Of a stretch of DNA of 6,653 nt, positions 5,045 through 6,653 are shown piece after piece (position 1 is the stretch's first letter; each line of letters starts with the position of its first letter). The notes beneath the pieces are model-generated. The model had not been told where the DNA came from, made no database searches, and saw only the letters and a program-made list of their open reading frames with translations. This DNA is from Clostridiaceae bacterium (GTDB lineage Bacteria > Bacillota > Clostridia > Oscillospirales > Acutalibacteraceae). Where the stretch lies: positions 1 through 6,653 of the forward strand of contig JAEDHZ010000085.1 of the NCBI GenBank assembly GCA_016292705.1, given 5' to 3'. The position numbers and the translations under genes are program-made.

Positions 5045-5318
5045 TGACCTCAAAAACGGCAACGAAGGACAGTACAGGATCAAGCTTGCGCACACCTTCC
5101 TCAAGCTGCAGCTCAACAAGGAATATGCCGCCAATGCCGACACCGGATATTGCGGAAATGTTGTTCTTGAAGACGGAACAATTGTTACAACGAGCTACGG
5201 CTGCTTTGACAATGAGAATTACACGAAGAGTCTTGACCTGAAAACATACATTGCCTCCAAGCGCATCAATCTTTCTGATATTGACGAGCTTGCAAAGATA
5301 CTTGCAAACCGTGCTTAA
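5040..5318 (+). pseudogene. Displaced C-terminal 92 codons of the sialidase-like gene
   Basis: Starting with TAT at 5040 this frame runs open to TAA at 5316-5318 and encodes YDDLKNGNEGQYRIKLAHTF and on to a helical end (SDIDELAKILANRA). It has no start codon or ribosome site of its own. Its residue pattern, including VVLEDGTIVTTSYGCFDN, looks like the last propeller strands of an Asp-box enzyme. Removing one base in the GGAAACTT run (5033-5040) joins it to the 3962 frame without a stop. Either the gene is inactive in this strain, or the base is a sequencing or assembly error, or decoding shifts by +1 here. Confidence 0.75.
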
Positions 5319-5342
5319 TAATGACAGGAAAAAATACACAAG

Positions 5343-5370
5343 AACCGGACGGATTTTTCGTTCGGTTTTA
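5343..5370 (+). terminator. Intrinsic terminator after the sialidase-like gene
   Basis: AACCGGACG (5343-5351) pairs with CGTTCGGTT (5359-5367) with one G-U pair and a 7-nt T-rich loop, followed by TTATTATT. It is 25 nt beyond the TAA that ends the displaced C-terminal frame. This placement supports 5318 as the original end of the gene. Confidence 0.75.
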
Positions 5371-5373
5371 TTA

Positions 5374-5402
5374 TTGTATTACCCAATAAAAAATGATAAT
5401 AT
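5374..5402 (+). promoter_or_regulatory. Promoter of the metallo-beta-lactamase-fold gene
   Basis: TTGTAT (5374-5379), 17-bp spacer, TAATAT (5397-5402), with TGA directly before the -10 box. The start point should be near 5409, about 45 nt before the ATG. Together with the terminator just upstream this makes the gene a separate unit from the sialidase-like gene. Confidence 0.6.
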
Positions 5403-5453
5403 TTATTAGGCAATTTTTGGTGCCAAAGGAAGATTTTTGAAAGGAAGAAACTT

Positions 5454-6653
5454 ATGACAAAATTTATTGCAGCAATCATGGCGCTCATTCAGGCACTCAT
5501 GATATACTTCGGTTCAACCGGAGTAAACACCAAAAAATGGAAACTTGAAAATCTGCCCCGATATGAGGGCGGTGTGGTTTGCGAAAGGGTCTATAACACC
5601 GGTTCGGGTCTTTTGAGCGATGGGGAGGGCCCGACCGAATGCGACGGAAAAATGCAGCTTGTTTCCTCAACAAGCCTTTCGGAGTATGCCGAATACTGCG
5701 AAAAGCTTTGCACAAACGGCTTTGAAGAGGTCTTTTCAAACGAGCTCGGCGGCGTTGTCTGCAACGCTTTCAGAAAAGACGGAAAGTTTTATTACACCTA
5801 TTACTGCGGCAATACGGAAGAAGCAAGAATTATTGAGGATAACTGCACCAAAAACTTCGAGGACTTCGGCTATACATATTCCGAGGGCTCAGCCGCTACG
5901 GTGTATCAGTTTCAATATCCCTACTGCAAAACGAGGGGCTTAAATGACGATAAGAACCTTTCCACAAACGGAATGATGTATATCATACACCTTGCTGATA
6001 ACAGCCTTGTTGTGATTGACGGCGGCTCAATCGAGCAGTCCTCGGACAAGAACATTGAGGAGTGCATGGAATTCATGCATAATATTACCCAAACGCAGCC
6101 GGGTGAAAAGATAAAAATTTCTCTTTGGTACGGCACCCATGGCCACAGTGACCATGTGACGTTTTTCTATAAGCTTTTAGGCTTCTATCACAATGAAATT
6201 TTGCTTGAGCGCACAATGTTCAACTATCCCTCGCATTCGCTCATTGAACATACCGAGCGAATAGATATGTACAGAGACCGCCTTGCAGAGTTTTATCCCG
6301 ATGCGAAATACCTTGCCCCGCACACCGGAATGAGCTTCAATATTGCAAACCTGAAGTTTGAGGTTCTCTATACCCATGAGGACGCCGTGTCCGCGCTGAC
6401 GGGAAAAACAGCGATTAATAACACTAATGACGGCTGTGTTGTTTGCAGACTTACCGCGGCAGGAAAGACTTTCCTTGTCACAGGAGATGTTAACGCCTTT
6501 GCCGAAAGAAAGATGGTTTCCATGTACGGAAAGGGGATATTCAAAACCGATATTCTTCAGGCTCCGCACCATCTTTACAATTCCGATATTCAGATTTATG
6601 CAAATTCAAAGGCCTCATACGTTTTTTGCCCGATGTCATATGAAAGGGCAAGA
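5454..6653 (+). CDS. Membrane-targeted metallo-beta-lactamase-fold hydrolase (3' end missing)
   Basis: The frame is open for 400 codons and leaves the window without a stop. Residues 1-20 are a hydrophobic N-terminal segment (FIAAIMALIQALMIYFG) that could be an anchor or signal peptide without a clear cleavage site. Residues about 30-170 form a domain I do not recognise, with eight cysteines (43, 63, 82, 86, 103, 118, 131, 158). The metallo-beta-lactamase fold starts near 172: VVIDGG (Asp189), the metal motif HGHSDH (229-234), LVTGD (Asp345) and APHH (His372, His373), in the order seen in ComEC-type members. It should be a metal-dependent hydrolase acting outside the cytoplasm; the substrate is unknown. 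An AAGGA ribosome site (5441-5445) lies 8 nt before the ATG. Its upstream neighbour is also an exported enzyme, but the units are separated by a terminator and a promoter. Confidence 0.88.
   Translation, partial: MTKFIAAIMALIQALMIYFGSTGVNTKKWKLENLPRYEGGVVCERVYNTGSGLLSDGEGPTECDGKMQLVSSTSLSEYAEYCEKLCTNGFEEVFSNELGGVVCNAFRKDGKFYYTYYCGNTEEARIIEDNCTKNFEDFGYTYSEGSAATVYQFQYPYCKTRGLNDDKNLSTNGMMYIIHLADNSLVVIDGGSIEQSSDKNIEECMEFMHNITQTQPGEKIKISLWYGTHGHSDHVTFFYKLLGFYHNEILLERTMFNYPSHSLIEHTERIDMYRDRLAEFYPDAKYLAPHTGMSFNIANLKFEVLYTHEDAVSALTGKTAINNTNDGCVVCRLTAAGKTFLVTGDVNAFAERKMVSMYGKGIFKTDILQAPHHLYNSDIQIYANSKASYVFCPMSYERAR

Noticed and set aside
1..6653. tRNA, rRNA, CRISPR array, insertion sequence or phage attachment site
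   Set aside because: No spaced identical repeats, no cloverleaf or rRNA-like stretch and no transposase or integrase motif was seen on either strand.

Overview
The window looks like part of a low-GC Clostridia chromosome, probably a gut Oscillospiraceae/Ruminococcaceae-type organism. The basis is AgrB/AgrD of clostridial type, BspA-type leucine-rich repeats joined to a peptidoglycan-binding domain, strong AGGAGG-type ribosome sites and sigma-A promoters with extended -10 boxes. This placement is inference.

Positions 1-1616 hold an agr-type peptide quorum-sensing locus. On the minus strand are the first 18 codons of a LytTR-class response regulator (AgrA-like) with its own near-consensus promoter, and an XRE-family repressor. 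Divergent from them on the plus strand is a tight agrD-agrB pair that overlaps by 4 nt. The AgrD-like precursor has no cysteine. Serine sits where the ring cysteine is expected (Ser-Pro-Trp-Val-Phe before Gln-Pro-Lys-Leu-Pro), which predicts a lactone rather than a thiolactone signal. No histidine kinase is in view; it may lie beyond position 1.

Two promoters carry matching pairs of 9-bp direct repeats of AgrA/LytTR style (GCAGTTTTG first copy, 12-13 bp spacer), and in both the second repeat starts 22 bp before the -35 box when measured from the 9-mer core (18 bp when measured between the 9-mer and the box start). One is upstream of agrD. The other lies just after the agrB stop, inside and next to the operon terminator, and points at the next gene. 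That gene (1772-3229) encodes a secreted LRR_5 and PG_binding_1 protein and also has its own strong promoter. The simplest reading is a P2/P3-like pair, with the secreted LRR protein as the quorum-controlled output.

Positions 3230-3631 contain two facing terminators and, on the minus strand, a 29-residue amphipathic peptide gene absent from usual gene calls. It has a consensus promoter (TTGACA, 17 bp, TAAAAT), a full AAGGAGGTG ribosome site and a GC-rich terminator.

From 3790 on the base composition is less AT-rich. A gene for an Asp-box (BNR) sialidase-like protein has a 136-nt leader and is broken by a one-base shift near 5038, so its last 92 codons lie in another frame. After a terminator comes a gene for a membrane-anchored or exported metallo-beta-lactamase-fold hydrolase, which runs off the right edge. 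These two genes have separate promoters, and nothing in the sequence ties them to the agr locus.
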